Source: Deltaproteobacteria bacterium (GTDB lineage: Bacteria; Desulfobacterota; Desulfobacteria; Desulfobacterales; Desulfosarcinaceae). Taken from it: a DNA stretch of 64,000 nucleotides. The notes under the pieces are model-generated. The model was not told the origin of the DNA. It saw only the letters and a program-made list of their open reading frames with translations, and made no database searches. The position numbers and the translations under genes were made by a program. Of the stretch, positions 27,341-36,407 are shown piece by piece. Location of the stretch: positions 1 to 64,000 of the forward strand of contig PDTK01000028.1 in assembly GCA_002747175.1 (NCBI GenBank), given 5' to 3'. Positions within the stretch are counted from its first letter, which is position 1; each line of letters opens with the position of its first letter.

Positions 27341-29368
27341 ATGCGGATTCAATCAAGGGCACAACAGACAGCCTTGGCCTGGATGCTATTGCTGTCTGCA
27401 CTGCTGGTCACCTATTTCCCCTGTTTTTCGGGAGGATGGCATTACGACGATCATCCCAACATTCTCGATAACCCCAATGTACATCTAAGGTCGTGGGACA
27501 CGTCGGCCATTCGCCAGACATTCTTCTGGCAGGATGACCATCCCGGTGCCCGGCCACGCCTGCAGCGCCCACTGGCGTACTTCAGCTTTGCTATCAACTG
27601 GTATTTCGGGCAGGATCGCGTCTGCGGTTATCACATCGTCAATTTTATGATCCACTTTGTTACGGCCGGCATACTCTATCTGGTATGCCGGCAATTGGTC
27701 TCGCTACCACGGGTGGGGGGACGGTCTGCCGTACTGGCACATCCGGCGGCCTGCCTGGCGGCACTTTTTTGGGCGGTCCATCCGGTGCATGTGACGGCGG
27801 TCACCTATATCGTCCAGCGGATGGCATCCATGGCCGGCATGTTTACCATCATCTGCATCTATGCCTATCTGCAAGGCCGACTGTCCGGGGGGACCGCTTT
27901 TCAAACCTGCTGCCGCTTTGGTGCCGCCGCCATCTGTGCCGGGTTGGCCATTTCCACAAAGGAAAACGCGGCCCTTTTGCCGATTTCGATTCTGCTTCTG
28001 GAAATGCTGATCATTCAACATGACCCATCCGTGCGGGCGGTTCGCCCTGTGGTCCTGATTGCCGTTGCATTGGTGATTTTCGCGACAATCAGCGTGCTTA
28101 TCGCCGAACCGGCGGCGCTGTTGAACGGTTATGGCCATCGTCCCTATACGCCCGTGGAACGTGTATTGACCGAATCGCGGGTGATCCTGTTCTATCTGAA
28201 GCTGCTTTTCTACCCCCTGTTATCCGGTTTTACCCTGATCCACGATGTCCAGGTATCGACATCCCTGTGGTCTCCATGGACCACATCGGCATCCATATTC
28301 TGCCTTGTTGTGAGCGCTGTCTGGGCGGTGGTATGGTTGGCTCACCGTCACCCCCTGGCGGCCCTGGGTATTCTCTTCTTTCTGGCCAACCATGCCATCG
28401 AAGCCTCCTTCATTCCCCTGGAACTGGTTTACGAGCATCGCAATTACATTCCGTCGATGTTCATCTTCATTTTCCCGGCCATGCTGATCGTCCGTGTGTT
28501 CATGTATTTTCAGTATAATCGGTGTTTGCAGACTTTGATGGCTTTAAGCGGCGCCCTGATAATCGCAACCGTGGGTCATACAACCTTTGCCTACAACCGT
28601 GTTTTCATCAGCGATTTACATCTGTGGCGGGACAATGCGCTCAAAGCACCCGGCTTGAGTGTGGTGCAGAACAACTATGGTACGGCACTGATGCGCTTGG
28701 GACTGACCGGGAAGGCCGTTTCTGCATTCAAGCAGGCCATCCGCCAGGATCGGTATTTCAACCTGACCCAACGGGGCCTGGCCCACTACAACCTGGGACT
28801 GTACTACGAAAATGTTGCCGGAGATGATGTCACGGCCCTGGCCTGCTTTAAAGAAGCCATCCGCCGGGCCTACAGTTCAAAGCTTATGGGGGCGGCCCTG
28901 GCCATGAGCCAGTTGCGCAACGGGGAACTGAAAAATGCATTGACCACCATTGAACGGGGACTGGCCCAATGGCCCGAGGACCCGGCGTACCTGACCGCTT
29001 TGGCAACCCTTCAGATCATTCGCCATCAGTGGTTGCCGGCCCTGGAAACAATCCACCGCCTCCGGCGGGCCGAACCATTGGCTGCCGGGCCCTTCGGTTT
29101 TTACGGTGATGTCTATGGACATCTGGGAGATCCCCACAAGGCAATCTTTTTTTGGAATTGGTATGCACGGTGCGGCGGCAGACGGTGGGTGGCCGATCTC
29201 GCGCTGGTAAATCTCTACCATCAAACCGGTCAAGAACAACGCGCACAGATGACAGCCGGCAGACTGTCCGAATCCGAAGAATATCGGAATTGGCTGTCCC
29301 GACGGGTGTCAAAATCCGACGCCGGCATCCTTACCGAATTGATAACTCCTGAATTGAAGACAAAATAA
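27341..29368 (+). CDS. Polytopic GT-C-like protein with C-terminal TPRs
   Basis: A 675-residue inner-membrane protein. The first extracytoplasmic loop has an acidic motif (WHYDDHPNILDNPNV) and is followed by RPLAYFSFAINWYF and many membrane helices, the layout of TMTC/PMT-type O-mannosyltransferases of the GT-C fold. From about residue 430 on there are tetratricopeptide-like repeats (NNYGTALMRLGLTGKAVSAF and later copies). It lies between the major and minor pilin genes but on the opposite strand, so it is a good candidate for pilin O-glycosylation. The start at 27341 is chosen because the upstream 49 codons overlap the divergent pilin gene. Confidence 0.78.
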   Translation: MRIQSRAQQTALAWMLLLSALLVTYFPCFSGGWHYDDHPNILDNPNVHLRSWDTSAIRQTFFWQDDHPGARPRLQRPLAYFSFAINWYFGQDRVCGYHIVNFMIHFVTAGILYLVCRQLVSLPRVGGRSAVLAHPAACLAALFWAVHPVHVTAVTYIVQRMASMAGMFTIICIYAYLQGRLSGGTAFQTCCRFGAAAICAGLAISTKENAALLPISILLLEMLIIQHDPSVRAVRPVVLIAVALVIFATISVLIAEPAALLNGYGHRPYTPVERVLTESRVILFYLKLLFYPLLSGFTLIHDVQVSTSLWSPWTTSASIFCLVVSAVWAVVWLAHRHPLAALGILFFLANHAIEASFIPLELVYEHRNYIPSMFIFIFPAMLIVRVFMYFQYNRCLQTLMALSGALIIATVGHTTFAYNRVFISDLHLWRDNALKAPGLSVVQNNYGTALMRLGLTGKAVSAFKQAIRQDRYFNLTQRGLAHYNLGLYYENVAGDDVTALACFKEAIRRAYSSKLMGAALAMSQLRNGELKNALTTIERGLAQWPEDPAYLTALATLQIIRHQWLPALETIHRLRRAEPLAAGPFGFYGDVYGHLGDPHKAIFFWNWYARCGGRRWVADLALVNLYHQTGQEQRAQMTAGRLSESEEYRNWLSRRVSKSDAGILTELITPELKTK

Positions 29369-29448
29369 AATCGGGGATGACATCAATTACCAATTGCTAA
29401 AAGCCAACGGCTATGGCTCAACTCAAGTACAATATATAAAAAACTTTT

Positions 29449-29607
29449 GTAAGCGTTCACAGGGCGAATGCATCTGCTTTGTTACCGGGCACTTGAAGCA
29501 TGCCCCATACGTCTGCGGGCCCGAAGCCGCGCATCTGTGGCACCTGAGTAAACGCTTACCGGCTGTGCTTTACAGGTATTGGTTGCTTCTACCCCGTGAA
29601 CAGGTAC
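29449..29607. repeat. IS66-like end remnant plus dispersed repeat, copy 3
   Basis: GTAAGCGTTCACAGGG at 29449 and GTAAACGCTTAC at 29548-29559 are inverted ends of a 111-bp non-coding segment. Directly after comes the reverse complement of the 45-bp repeat seen at 9788 (29563-29607). Termini starting GTAAGCG are typical of the IS66 family. No 8-bp target duplication is visible around the 111-bp segment. The block ends 8 bp from the pilin stop codon. Confidence 0.5.
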
Positions 29608-29614
29608 AAGCTTT

Positions 29615-30019
29615 TTAAGGTGATCCAGGCCGGGGAATGGTCCGGGAACGTGTCTGGCCGTCCAGTTGGGTCCCCGCATTTCCTTGGACCTCCAGCGTAA
29701 TTTCTGTTCCTCCAGTCGTTGTCAAGGTGAAATCACCCAGGTTGGTTCCAATGGTCGTGTCATCATAAATTATTTGGCCGGGGGTTCTGCCCTGAAGCAG
29801 TTCCTTGGCAAAGTGCTGGTTGACACGGCCGACGCCTTCGGCCAAGGCGGCATCCAGGGCCTTGATCCTGGCTTCGGACTGAAGGTCGAAATACTTGGGG
29901 ATGGCGACAGCGGCCAAGATACCCAGGATGACCAATACGGCGATGATTTCAACCAGGGTGAAGCCATCCTGGTTGTTCTTTGAAATAGATTGTTCTTTTC
30001 GGCCCCGTGTCTCTATCAT
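29615..30019 (-). CDS. Major pilin, MshA-like type IV pilin
   Basis: A 134-residue prepilin. The leader ends NNQDG, then FTLVEIIAVLVILGILAAVAIPKYFDLQ, with Glu5 and the Pro near position 22 typical of type IVa/MSHA pilins. The globular part is short and lacks the usual C-terminal Cys pair, so it has no obvious disulfide loop. AGGGA lies close before the ATG. A sigma-54-type promoter precedes it, and the gene is separated from the assembly genes by the sigma-54 activator gene. It is the only full major pilin in the window. Confidence 0.88.
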   Translation of the reverse strand: MIETRGRKEQSISKNNQDGFTLVEIIAVLVILGILAAVAIPKYFDLQSEARIKALDAALAEGVGRVNQHFAKELLQGRTPGQIIYDDTTIGTNLGDFTLTTTGGTEITLEVQGNAGTQLDGQTRSRTIPRPGSP

Positions 30020-30069
30020 GATCCCTCACTTGAACGTCGATAAATATAGCAGTCGTCAGCCCAATGCCA

Positions 30070-30085
30070 AGCACAGATGATGCCA
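30070..30085 (-). promoter_or_regulatory. Sigma-54 (-24/-12) promoter of the pilin gene
   Basis: On the minus strand TGGCATCATCTGTGCT matches TGGCACGN4TTGCA with the invariant GG and GC exactly ten bases apart. It lies about 50 bp before the pilin ATG. The next gene upstream encodes a sigma-54 activator. Confidence 0.65.
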
Positions 30086-30151
30086 GCCTGAATGCTTATC
30101 TTTTTTTGCATCCTGTGGGGGTCGAATCTTCCCCAAAGTGCCCGGTGATCG

Positions 30152-30184
30152 CATAAATGGTTAGGACTCCGACAACCATTTATG
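30152..30184. promoter_or_regulatory. Palindrome, candidate activator site for the pilin promoter
   Basis: CATAAATGGTT and AACCATTTATG are perfect 11-bp inverted arms around an 11-bp spacer. The centre is about 110 bp upstream of the predicted start, the usual position of sigma-54 enhancer sites. There is no T-run after it on either strand, so it is unlikely to be a terminator. Confidence 0.45.
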
Positions 30185-30253
30185 ATAACTTACAATAGCA
30201 TTGTTCCTACATTTTTTGAAGCAAAAACTACAATAAATGAAGCTTTTGTCCGG

Positions 30254-31618
30254 TCATTTGAATTTAAAGTCGGCGACATTGATTTCGTGCTTTTTGATAC
30301 GGTGCCACAGACTTCGTTGTTTGATTCCCAGTAAGGCTGCCGCTTTTACCTGAACACCACCCACCTGTCGCAGTGCATCGATGATGAGTTGGCGCTCAAG
30401 TTGTCGGAGGCGCATATCCAGTCCGTTATTTTCATCCGGCGGGATGGTGGTCCCCATGGCGACTGCCGGTTTTTGGTGGTGCTGCCTTTCGCCAAAGGGC
30501 ATTGATCCGCGTTTATGGATGGAAATCGGCAGGTTGGCCGGCAAAATGGGGCCATCTGCCAGGACCGCGGCAGATTCCAGTGCATTTTTCAGTTCCCGGA
30601 CGTTTCCCGGCCAATCATCACTGATCAGCAACTGGAGTGCTTCGGAAGACAATTGGTTGTCGAAGCCCCGCTGGCTTAAAAAATGATCGGCCAGCAAGGG
30701 GATATCCTCACGCCGGTTTCGCAGGGGCGGCAGCATCACATGAAACACGTTTAAGCGGTAAAACAGATCCTCACGAAAGTTTCCGGCTTCAACCAATTGA
30801 TCGAGACTGCGATGGGTCGCGGCAATGAATCGCACATTGACGTCGATGGATTTGACCGCGCCTAACCGTTGGATCGTGTTTTCCTCAATGGCACGCAGGA
30901 TTTTGGCCTGGGTGTCCAGCGGCATATCGCCAATTTCATCCAAAAACAGCGTACCGGCGTCAGCCAATTCGAATTTGCCGGGTTTGGCCGTGTTTGCTCC
31001 GGTAAAGGCCCCCCGTTCGTGACCGAACAGTTCGCTCTCCAGCAAACCTTCCGGTATGGCCGCACAATTGATCGCCACAAAGGGACGGTTCCGTCGCTTG
31101 CTATGCTGATGAATACTCCGGGCGATGAGTTCCTTTCCGGTACCGGTTTCACCGGTAATCAAAACGGTTGAATCCTTTGGTGCCACCTTGACGATCTGGT
31201 TGAAAACACCGCGCATGGAACGGCTCTGGCCGACGATATCCGGAAACAACTGGCGAGACTCGACCTTGCTCAGCAGTTCGGTTACCTGATCGAAAACCAT
31301 GGTGAATTTTCCCATGTCGTCGTTGGCGGCCGGCCGGCCCGGCTTTTGAACGACATCGCCGACAATTCCCAACTCTTTGGTTTTGATGAAAAAACGTTTC
31401 ATCGGGTCGATCAGCAGCTTCACGATCAGGACACCGCAAACCAGCGTGAAAACGATGAGCAACACGCCCCACAAAGTGGCTGGCCACCGGGGATTCATTG
31501 CTTTGGAAAGATAGTACGTGGTTGTATTGTAGGTAACGATGATCGATAAAATGGCAAATCCGGCAAAGATTACCGGGATGGTGATGTACAAGCTTATATG
31601 GAAGCGGATATCCTTCAT
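30254..31618 (-). CDS. Membrane-anchored sigma-54-dependent activator
   Basis: A 454-residue enhancer-binding protein. In place of a receiver, the N-terminus has two transmembrane helices (about 5-28 and 46-68) with a short outer loop and a HAMP-like linker. The AAA+ domain has Walker A GETGTGKE, the sigma-54 contact loop GAFTGA and Walker B LFLDEIGDM. A Fis-type HTH closes the protein (KAAALLGIKQRSLWHRIKKH). ATG 31618 overlaps the stop of the pilC-like gene as TAATG, so the longer ORF is rejected. It most likely drives the adjacent pilin promoter; what it senses is unknown. Confidence 0.88.
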   Translation of the reverse strand: MKDIRFHISLYITIPVIFAGFAILSIIVTYNTTTYYLSKAMNPRWPATLWGVLLIVFTLVCGVLIVKLLIDPMKRFFIKTKELGIVGDVVQKPGRPAANDDMGKFTMVFDQVTELLSKVESRQLFPDIVGQSRSMRGVFNQIVKVAPKDSTVLITGETGTGKELIARSIHQHSKRRNRPFVAINCAAIPEGLLESELFGHERGAFTGANTAKPGKFELADAGTLFLDEIGDMPLDTQAKILRAIEENTIQRLGAVKSIDVNVRFIAATHRSLDQLVEAGNFREDLFYRLNVFHVMLPPLRNRREDIPLLADHFLSQRGFDNQLSSEALQLLISDDWPGNVRELKNALESAAVLADGPILPANLPISIHKRGSMPFGERQHHQKPAVAMGTTIPPDENNGLDMRLRQLERQLIIDALRQVGGVQVKAAALLGIKQRSLWHRIKKHEINVADFKFK

Positions 31619-32838
31619 TATTGCACCATTTGCACAAGATCCCACATGGGCAGATAGATAGCCAGGGCAAAGAAAAGCACCACAGCCGCCAGACATACGG
31701 TCAACAACGGGCCGACGGATTCGGCAATCTGTTTCATTGCGTATTCGAGTTCCGCATCATAATGAGACGCAGCCTCCTGAAGCATTTCATCCAGATTTCC
31801 GGATTCTTCACCAATGGCCACCATGTTGATGATGATCGGTGTAAAATAGGGCGATACCTTGAGGGGTTCGGCGATACCGCGCCCCTCCTCGAGCCGTTCG
31901 ATGATGCGATTGAATGCTCTGGCCAAAACGGCGTTGTTGATGGTTTCCGAAAGAATGGACATGGTTTCCAGAACGGAAATTCCACTTGACTGTAAAATGG
32001 CGAAAACACTTGCGAACCTGGCCATGACAGCCTTGCGTATGATGGTTCCGGCCACCGGCATGTGCAAAAGGATCTTGTCCCGCCGGAAGCGTCCTTCTTC
32101 CGTTTGCAGATAGATATGGAGGAGAATGCCGATACCAATGGCCGACAGCAACAAAAACGGCCAGAATGTCGCCAGGAACGTATACAAATGCATACAGATC
32201 AGTGTTGGCAAAGGCAAATCAAGTCCGGATTTGATGAAGATCCCGGTAAACTTGGGAATCACCAGGGTCAACAGGATGACAAACGCCACAAGCAGCGATA
32301 TCACGACAATAAAGGGGTATTGCATCGCCGAACGGATATCGGATTTGATCTTGTTGTCATGGTCGAAAATGTAAATCAGGCGCTCCAGAATTTCGGTCAG
32401 GCTGCCGCTCGTCTCACCGGCATGCAGCATGCTGCAATAAAGTGATGAAAACACAGCCGGATATTTTCTGAAGCCATCATACATGCTGCCGCCTTCGCGT
32501 ATATCCTGGGATATCGAGACAATAATCCGTTTGAGCTTGATATTCTCGGTCTGGCTTTCCAGTACCTGAAGCAATTTCAAAATCGGCACGCCGGAACGGA
32601 TCAATGTCCGCAACTGCTTGGTGAACAAGATCAGTTCAGGCGTTTTGACAGGGGTGAATTTTTCCCTGAGCTCGACCAGAAAAAATCCGCTGCCCGATTT
32701 GCTTGCATCCGTCAGCTTCTGGGGGATGTATCCACGAGAGGCCAGAGCATTGGTGGCCCCCTCGACGGAATCCGCATCAATGGATCCGGTAACCATACTG
32801 CCGTTTTCAGTGATCGCCTGATAGTAAAATTTGGTCAA
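31618..32838 (-). CDS. mshG: Pilus platform protein, MshG/PilC/GspF family
   Basis: A 406-residue polytopic inner-membrane protein that links the assembly ATPase to the pilin base. Both GspF repeats are present, with the conserved FTKQLRTLIRSGVPILKLL region and the GEESGNLDEML segment. Three hydrophobic segments are visible. The TTG start has GGAA upstream. It lies between the MshE-type ATPase and the sigma-54 activator, with a TAATG overlap to the latter. Confidence 0.9.
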   Translation of the reverse strand: MTKFYYQAITENGSMVTGSIDADSVEGATNALASRGYIPQKLTDASKSGSGFFLVELREKFTPVKTPELILFTKQLRTLIRSGVPILKLLQVLESQTENIKLKRIIVSISQDIREGGSMYDGFRKYPAVFSSLYCSMLHAGETSGSLTEILERLIYIFDHDNKIKSDIRSAMQYPFIVVISLLVAFVILLTLVIPKFTGIFIKSGLDLPLPTLICMHLYTFLATFWPFLLLSAIGIGILLHIYLQTEEGRFRRDKILLHMPVAGTIIRKAVMARFASVFAILQSSGISVLETMSILSETINNAVLARAFNRIIERLEEGRGIAEPLKVSPYFTPIIINMVAIGEESGNLDEMLQEAASHYDAELEYAMKQIAESVGPLLTVCLAAVVLFFALAIYLPMWDLVQMVQ

Positions 32839-32864
32839 TTGACGCTGTTCCTTCCCGATGGAGA

Positions 32865-34592
32865 TTACATCATGACGGCCGATACCGCTTCGTCAAGGGT
32901 TGTTTCGCCATTCAATACCTTGCGGGTGGCATCGTCCCTCAGGGTCTGAAGGTTGCCGGCATCCCTGGCCGCACGCATGATTTCCCGGGATGACGCCCGC
33001 CTCAGGATCATCTCCTGAACCATTTCATCGATAGCCAGAATTTCAAAGATGCCGGTGCGCCCCTTGTATCCTTTGTCCATACAATTGAAACAGCCCTTTC
33101 CCTGTACGAAGTCCGCTCCTTCTATCTTATCCAGTCCCCAGTAAGAAAGGGCCGCCTTGGGAGGTTTCCAGCTTTTTTTACAGTGCGGACAGACCTTTCG
33201 CACGAGGCGTTGGGCGATGGATACCAGCATCACCGAACTGACCAGAAAGGGTTCGATCCCCATATCGATGAATCGATTGATCGCACCGGCGGCATCGTTG
33301 GTATGAACGGTGCTTAGCACACGATGGCCGGTCAACGCACTTTGAACGGCAATACCGGCGGTTTCGGAATCCCGGATTTCTCCGACCATGATCACGTCCG
33401 GGTCCTGCCGCATAATGGACCGCAGACCGCTGGCAAAGGTCATGCCCGCCTTGCGGTTGAGTTGAATCTGGCGGATCTTGTTGATCCGGTATTCAACCGG
33501 GTCCTCAATGGTGATGATATTGATGTCCGGCTGATTGATTTTCTTCAAAATGGAATACAGGGTCGTGCTTTTGCCGCTTCCTGTCGGTCCGGTACTCAAA
33601 ATCATGCCGTAGGGCCGGGTAATAATCGGCTCCAATTTGCGGATAGCCGCCTCGCTCATCCCCAAATGTTCCAGGGAATAGACCCCGCCACTGGTATCCA
33701 GCAGCCGCAACACCATGTTTTCACCGTAAATGGTGGGGATTGTGGAGGCCCGGATATTAATCTCCTTGTTGTCCATACGGATGGTGAAACGACCGTCCTG
33801 GGGCACCCGGGATAGCGATATATCCATGTTGGACAGGATTTTTATCCTTGATATAATCAACAATATCAAGGATTTTGGTGGGGCCGGAACATCATGAAGC
33901 TTTCCGTCCACCCTGAACCGAACCTGAACGAAATCTTTTTCCGGCGAGATATGGATATCACTGGCCCCTTCGCGCACCGCCTGGGACAGGATGGAATTCA
34001 CCAGGCGGATGACCGGCGCCTCCTCGGCCATGTCGTGAAGTGAACTGACCTCCACGTCCTCGGATATGGTGCTGGCTTCCCCGTCCTGATCGCTTTCGAT
34101 CTGCATATCGCTCATTCCGTCCAGCACACCACCGATGGCGGAATAGGTCCCGTACAGGCTCGAAATCATGTGGTTGAGTTCCTGATAGGTACAGATGACG
34201 GCTTCCACTTCGGTGTTCGTGTACACCTCTATGGCATCCAGGGCATTGATATCCATCGGGTCGGTCATGGCCACCTTCAACAGGTAATGGGTCCGCTCGA
34301 TGGGAATCAGCTGATGTTTCTGGCACAAGGCCAGCGGTATGACGTTGGACAGATGGATGTCGATGGGATAGGATTCCGGCTTGTATTTTTCGATGGACAA
34401 TTGCCGCGATACCAGATTCACGATTTCCGAACTGCTGACAATGCCTTCACGAACCAGGTATTCACCCAATTTGATATGGCTGCGTTTATGATTGACGATG
34501 GCCTCATCGAGCTGTTCCTGAGTCAGCAATCCACCGTCTATGAGCATTTCACCGAGCTTTTTCTTTTCTTTCACATTGTCACCTACAGCCAT
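32865..34592 (-). CDS. mshE: Pilus extension ATPase, MshE/PilB/GspE family
   Basis: A 575-residue hexameric motor. Two MshEN-like motifs at the N-terminus (KLGEMLIDGGLLTQEQL and KLGEYLVREGIV) suggest regulation by c-di-GMP, though the leading Arg of the consensus is Lys in both. The ATPase core has Walker A GPTGSGKSTT, an Asp/Walker B region and a zinc-binding pair (CPHC and CFNC). No PilT-like retraction ATPase is in the window. It is the fifth assembly gene after the PilMN fusion. Confidence 0.92.
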   Translation of the reverse strand: MAVGDNVKEKKKLGEMLIDGGLLTQEQLDEAIVNHKRSHIKLGEYLVREGIVSSSEIVNLVSRQLSIEKYKPESYPIDIHLSNVIPLALCQKHQLIPIERTHYLLKVAMTDPMDINALDAIEVYTNTEVEAVICTYQELNHMISSLYGTYSAIGGVLDGMSDMQIESDQDGEASTISEDVEVSSLHDMAEEAPVIRLVNSILSQAVREGASDIHISPEKDFVQVRFRVDGKLHDVPAPPKSLILLIISRIKILSNMDISLSRVPQDGRFTIRMDNKEINIRASTIPTIYGENMVLRLLDTSGGVYSLEHLGMSEAAIRKLEPIITRPYGMILSTGPTGSGKSTTLYSILKKINQPDINIITIEDPVEYRINKIRQIQLNRKAGMTFASGLRSIMRQDPDVIMVGEIRDSETAGIAVQSALTGHRVLSTVHTNDAAGAINRFIDMGIEPFLVSSVMLVSIAQRLVRKVCPHCKKSWKPPKAALSYWGLDKIEGADFVQGKGCFNCMDKGYKGRTGIFEILAIDEMVQEMILRRASSREIMRAARDAGNLQTLRDDATRKVLNGETTLDEAVSAVMM

Positions 34593-34601
34593 TTTGAAGC
34601 G

Positions 34602-36350
34602 TCAGTCCCATCGGCCCTTACCTGCAAATGGATCTGAAAAAAAGACGGTCCCCGCCGGCCAACCGGAAATAATTTCGACAACGGCGGATAAGTCCTCCGG
34701 AAGCCTGGCCCTGGCATTTTCCGCCCCCTGGGCGTTGAAAAAATAGCCATGCACAAAAAGCCCGTACCGCAATCCGGCCTGTCGATCCCATACCGCGATG
34801 ATGCGCCGGGCAGGGTACCCATCCATCCTTGTCAGCGCTTCCCGATATGCCGCTTCCATCGAATCCGTATCGCCGATCTTGAGCCACCAGCCCGGGGTGT
34901 GATGTTGAACATCATCAAGGGGCATTGCCGGGAAGTGGACCACATCGCCCACGTTAATGGCATCGGCATGCCGGATATGCGGATTGGCCGCCAATACGGC
35001 GTCAAGAAACCGGCTGCGCAAATCACCGTACACAACCATGAGCATCTGCCCCAAGGTGTCCTTGGGGGCAACGTTCAGGGTGCCCAGCAGCGCCGGCATC
35101 GAAACGGCGTTCCGGAAAGGTTCCTTTTTTTTCCGGAACGCGGAATCGTCAACATTGTCAGAAAGCATGTCCGGTTCTGTCGCCGGGATATCCCGGATTG
35201 CCGCAGAATCGGCAGCCAGAGGTTCCGGAAGGGCTGATATTTCCAGATCGTTTATCAATCCGTCCCCACTGCCTGTCGTCCCGCCGTCCGGCTGGGGTTG
35301 GGTTTCATTTTGGGAGACAGATCCTGTGTAAACCGCAGTCCCCCCAAGGTTCCGATCCGACACATGGTTGGGTGCGACGGTCACCAGGAGCGTTTTATTG
35401 CCGATGGAGATAGATACCGGCGGCAGCCAACCGGAACGGTATAAAAGGAGCACGCCGGCACCGACACATAAAACCGTCACCATAAACGCAAAGGTACCTT
35501 GCAAAAAGGGTTGTCTCCGATTCACCTGCGGGCTCAGGGACCGACGCTGGCAGGACCGAACCAGCCGCCGGTTCACACGGCAGCGGTTTTGCACGATCAG
35601 TGCCAAAATGCACTGATGGCACAGGTTGATAATCTTGCGTGGATAACCTTGTGTCACGCGATATATTTCAAAAAGGGCCGGCGTGGTAAACAGTTTCAGC
35701 TGCCGGTCAGGTTTACCGGCCTGATCGACCCGGAACTGAATCATCCTGCGGCTGTCGGAATAGGTCATGGGGCCCAGAAAATGAATCAGGTTGACCCGGT
35801 CGGCCAGGTTGTCACGACGTTCCAGGATATCCTGGAACTCTTTCTGGGCAAAAAGTACGATCTGCAGCAATTTATGATCGTTGGTTTCATAATTCAACAA
35901 TTCCCGAAGTATTTCGAGGCAGAATTCGGGAAGCTTCTGCCCCTCGTCAACCACCAGAACAACCGTCTTGCCGGCACCGATTCCGCGCTTGTAAAGATGG
36001 TTTTTGATGCCTTCCTTGAGCGACTGCTCGTCGGCCTTACCATCCAGACTCACCGCCATCATGGAAGCGATGGTTTCCAAAAAGACCAATGGCGATGCAA
36101 AGGACGGGTCCAGAACCAGATGGATCTCGAAACACGCATCCCCGGACAAACGTTTCAGCAGGGTCCGACAGATCGTCGTTTTACCGGACCCGACGGCGCC
36201 GATGACGATGTTCAGCCCACGTTTGAGGCGCAGTGCCAGCTCGATTTTCTGCAGACAGGCCACATGCTGTGCGGAATGATAAAAAAAATCGGGATCGGGT
36301 GAGTTCGAAAAGGGTTCTCGATCCAGATTGACAACGGTAAAATAGTCCAT
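34602..36350 (-). CDS. mshM: MshM/ExeA-like AAA ATPase with periplasmic tail
   Basis: A 582-residue protein. The cytoplasmic ATPase has the hallmark DYFTVVNLDREPFSNSPDPDF start, Walker A GAVGSGKTT and Walker B VLVVDEGQ. A single transmembrane helix follows near residue 290. The periplasmic part has a LysM-like segment (LGQMLMVVYGD, VGDVVHFPA) and a SPOR-like C-terminal domain. Such proteins help the secretin through the peptidoglycan. ATG 36350 fits the family start better than the TTG eleven codons upstream. It lies between the secretin and the MshE-type genes. Confidence 0.87.
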   Translation of the reverse strand: MDYFTVVNLDREPFSNSPDPDFFYHSAQHVACLQKIELALRLKRGLNIVIGAVGSGKTTICRTLLKRLSGDACFEIHLVLDPSFASPLVFLETIASMMAVSLDGKADEQSLKEGIKNHLYKRGIGAGKTVVLVVDEGQKLPEFCLEILRELLNYETNDHKLLQIVLFAQKEFQDILERRDNLADRVNLIHFLGPMTYSDSRRMIQFRVDQAGKPDRQLKLFTTPALFEIYRVTQGYPRKIINLCHQCILALIVQNRCRVNRRLVRSCQRRSLSPQVNRRQPFLQGTFAFMVTVLCVGAGVLLLYRSGWLPPVSISIGNKTLLVTVAPNHVSDRNLGGTAVYTGSVSQNETQPQPDGGTTGSGDGLINDLEISALPEPLAADSAAIRDIPATEPDMLSDNVDDSAFRKKKEPFRNAVSMPALLGTLNVAPKDTLGQMLMVVYGDLRSRFLDAVLAANPHIRHADAINVGDVVHFPAMPLDDVQHHTPGWWLKIGDTDSMEAAYREALTRMDGYPARRIIAVWDRQAGLRYGLFVHGYFFNAQGAENARARLPEDLSAVVEIISGWPAGTVFFSDPFAGKGRWD

Positions 36351-36407
36351 GGTAGCATTTGCCGGAAGATAGGGGACCCTCAATACCTGCGGATCCGATC
36401 GACATGA

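Noticed and set aside
30152-30184. Palindrome as a terminator of the sigma-54 activator gene
   Set aside because: No T-run follows on the minus strand and the loop is long; an activator site fits better.
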